NCBI GenBank assembly: GCA_046086225.1
Contig: JBJSXF010000077.1
Location: 1-5,095, forward strand
DNA length: 5,095 nucleotides
Source: JBJSXF01 sp046086225
GTDB taxonomy: Bacteria > Actinomycetota > Acidimicrobiia > IMCC26256 > PALSA-610
Direction of reading: 5' to 3'
The notes under the pieces are model-generated. The model was not told where the DNA came from. It saw only the letters and a list, made by a program, of their open reading frames with translations, and did not search any database. Made by a program: the position numbers and the translations under genes. How positions within the stretch are numbered: position 1 is the first letter of the stretch; every line of letters begins with the position of its first letter. Shown here one piece after another: positions 4,489-5,095 of this stretch.

Positions 4489-5095
4489 TCAGTCGCCGAC
4501 GAGCACGATGAGTTCGGCGTCCTCGCCGCCCTCGGTCTGGACCTCGAACGAACGCTCGCGGTCGAGACCGACGACGAACGAGAGCACGCCCTCGTAGTCG
4601 CCGGTGCGCACGACCTCTTGGATCCGACCGCCGGGCGGCGGCTCGACCCGGCCCGCGCCCGTATAGGTCTGCTCGCCGTTCTCGAAGTCGTAGCCGTAGG
4701 CCGGCGCGATCCGCACTCGGAGGAAGACCGAGCCCTTCACCGGCAGGGTCCGCCCCGACGGGTCCTCGACGAAGGGCGGGCGGACCCATTCGGTCTGCCA
4801 GCCGGGCTTCGCCCCGTTGACGCCCCGGAACGTGAAGACCACGGCGTCGAGGCAGTCGCTGTGGTTGGTGAGGAGCCCGTTGAGCAGCACGGTGCCCGAG
4901 CCGGCCCCGGTGCGGGTGCCCTCGGTGGAGGCGGGACCGGGTGGACATTCAGGGGCAGTGGTCGCCGGCGCCGCTGCGGTCGTGGTCGGCCCGGTCGTGG
5001 TGGGCACGGTCGTCACGGTCGCGCCGGTCGTCGTGGTGGTCGACCCCGAGGGCTCGGCCCGCTCGGAATCGCGTCCGCACGCCGGGAGCGCGAGC
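4489..5095 (-). CDS. AMIN-like domain lipoprotein with Thr-rich linker (N-terminus cut by window end)
   Basis: The minus-strand frame runs open to the window end, so the start is missing; 201 residues are visible. The first codons read LALPACGRDS, which looks like the end of a lipoprotein signal peptide with LPAC as lipobox (Cys at 5079-5077); proline before the -1 Ala is somewhat unusual. A low-complexity Thr/Ala/Pro linker of about 35-40 residues follows, as in many actinobacterial envelope lipoproteins. The folded part, from about ECPPGP, includes HSDCLDAVVFTFRGV, PGWQTEWV, a Y-TGAGRVEPPPGG turn, TGDYEGVLSFVVGLD and a final ELIVLVGD. This pattern matches the actinobacterial AMIN-like domain, a beta-rich module related by name to the amidase-associated AMIN domain. 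Two cysteines, in ECPP and SDCLD, could form a disulfide outside the cell. The internal GTG at 5016 would remove the signal peptide and is not the real start. The role is unknown; envelope attachment and a cell-wall or ligand-binding function are inferred. Confidence 0.82.
   Translation of the reverse strand, partial: LALPACGRDSERAEPSGSTTTTTGATVTTVPTTTGPTTTAAAPATTAPECPPGPASTEGTRTGAGSGTVLLNGLLTNHSDCLDAVVFTFRGVNGAKPGWQTEWVRPPFVEDPSGRTLPVKGSVFLRVRIAPAYGYDFENGEQTYTGAGRVEPPPGGRIQEVVRTGDYEGVLSFVVGLDRERSFEVQTEGGEDAELIVLVGD

Noticed and set aside
4442..4948. Minus-strand 168-codon frame overlapping the lipoprotein
   Set aside because: It is Arg-rich and in a different frame from the lipoprotein, which has a lipobox, linker and domain; a shadow.
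4930..5079. Repetitive Thr-codon stretch considered as a DNA tandem repeat
   Set aside because: The units (ACC/ACG) are irregular and are explained by the Thr/Ala/Pro-rich linker of the lipoprotein.
1..5095. A new defence or mobile system, starting from the RecB-like/Cas4-like nuclease
   Set aside because: No CRISPR repeats, helicase, transposase, integrase or toxin-antitoxin genes are visible, and the neighbours are ordinary metabolic and envelope genes.

Overview
The window is very GC-rich, with a strong G/C bias at third codon positions and frequent GTG starts. It carries seven chromosomal-type protein genes and no sign of mobile DNA, CRISPR, tRNA or rRNA. The composition, the TAnnnT-type leaderless starts, a single-domain RecB-like nuclease, a WS/DGAT-type acyltransferase and an AMIN-like lipoprotein all suggest an actinobacterium. 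The resemblance is closest to Acidimicrobiia-type genomes, but that placement is inference from remembered family likeness.

Left region (1-1604, plus strand): three genes read as one transcription unit. The 3' end of a RecB-like PD-(D/E)XK nuclease overlaps the GTG start of a small PAP2-family phosphatase by four bases. A DsbA-like thioredoxin-fold protein follows 34 bp later. A 12-codon mini-ORF spans that gap exactly, overlapping the stop upstream and the start downstream. After a roughly 115-bp intergenic stretch with small hairpins and a clear -10 box, a WS/DGAT-family acyltransferase (1721-3070) begins, probably from a leaderless transcript.

Middle and right (3071-5095): a small uncharacterised Cys-containing protein on the minus strand converges on the acyltransferase with 8 bp between their stops. 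It diverges from a PIG3-type quinone oxidoreductase (3469-4458) through a very short, probably shared promoter region. The oxidoreductase converges, 30 bp later, on a minus-strand lipoprotein with a Thr-rich linker and an AMIN-like domain. The N-terminal signal peptide of the lipoprotein is cut by the window end.

The genes do not form an obvious single pathway. They look like separate housekeeping or metabolic functions: DNA processing, lipid-phosphate hydrolysis, thiol redox chemistry, acyl-lipid synthesis, quinone or carbonyl reduction, and an envelope lipoprotein. I do not see a convincing new multi-gene system. The points worth a second look are the leaderless and divergent promoter architecture, the coupling mini-ORF, a strong G-quadruplex motif inside the acyltransferase gene, and residue departures in the nuclease, the DsbA-like protein and the PAP2 protein.
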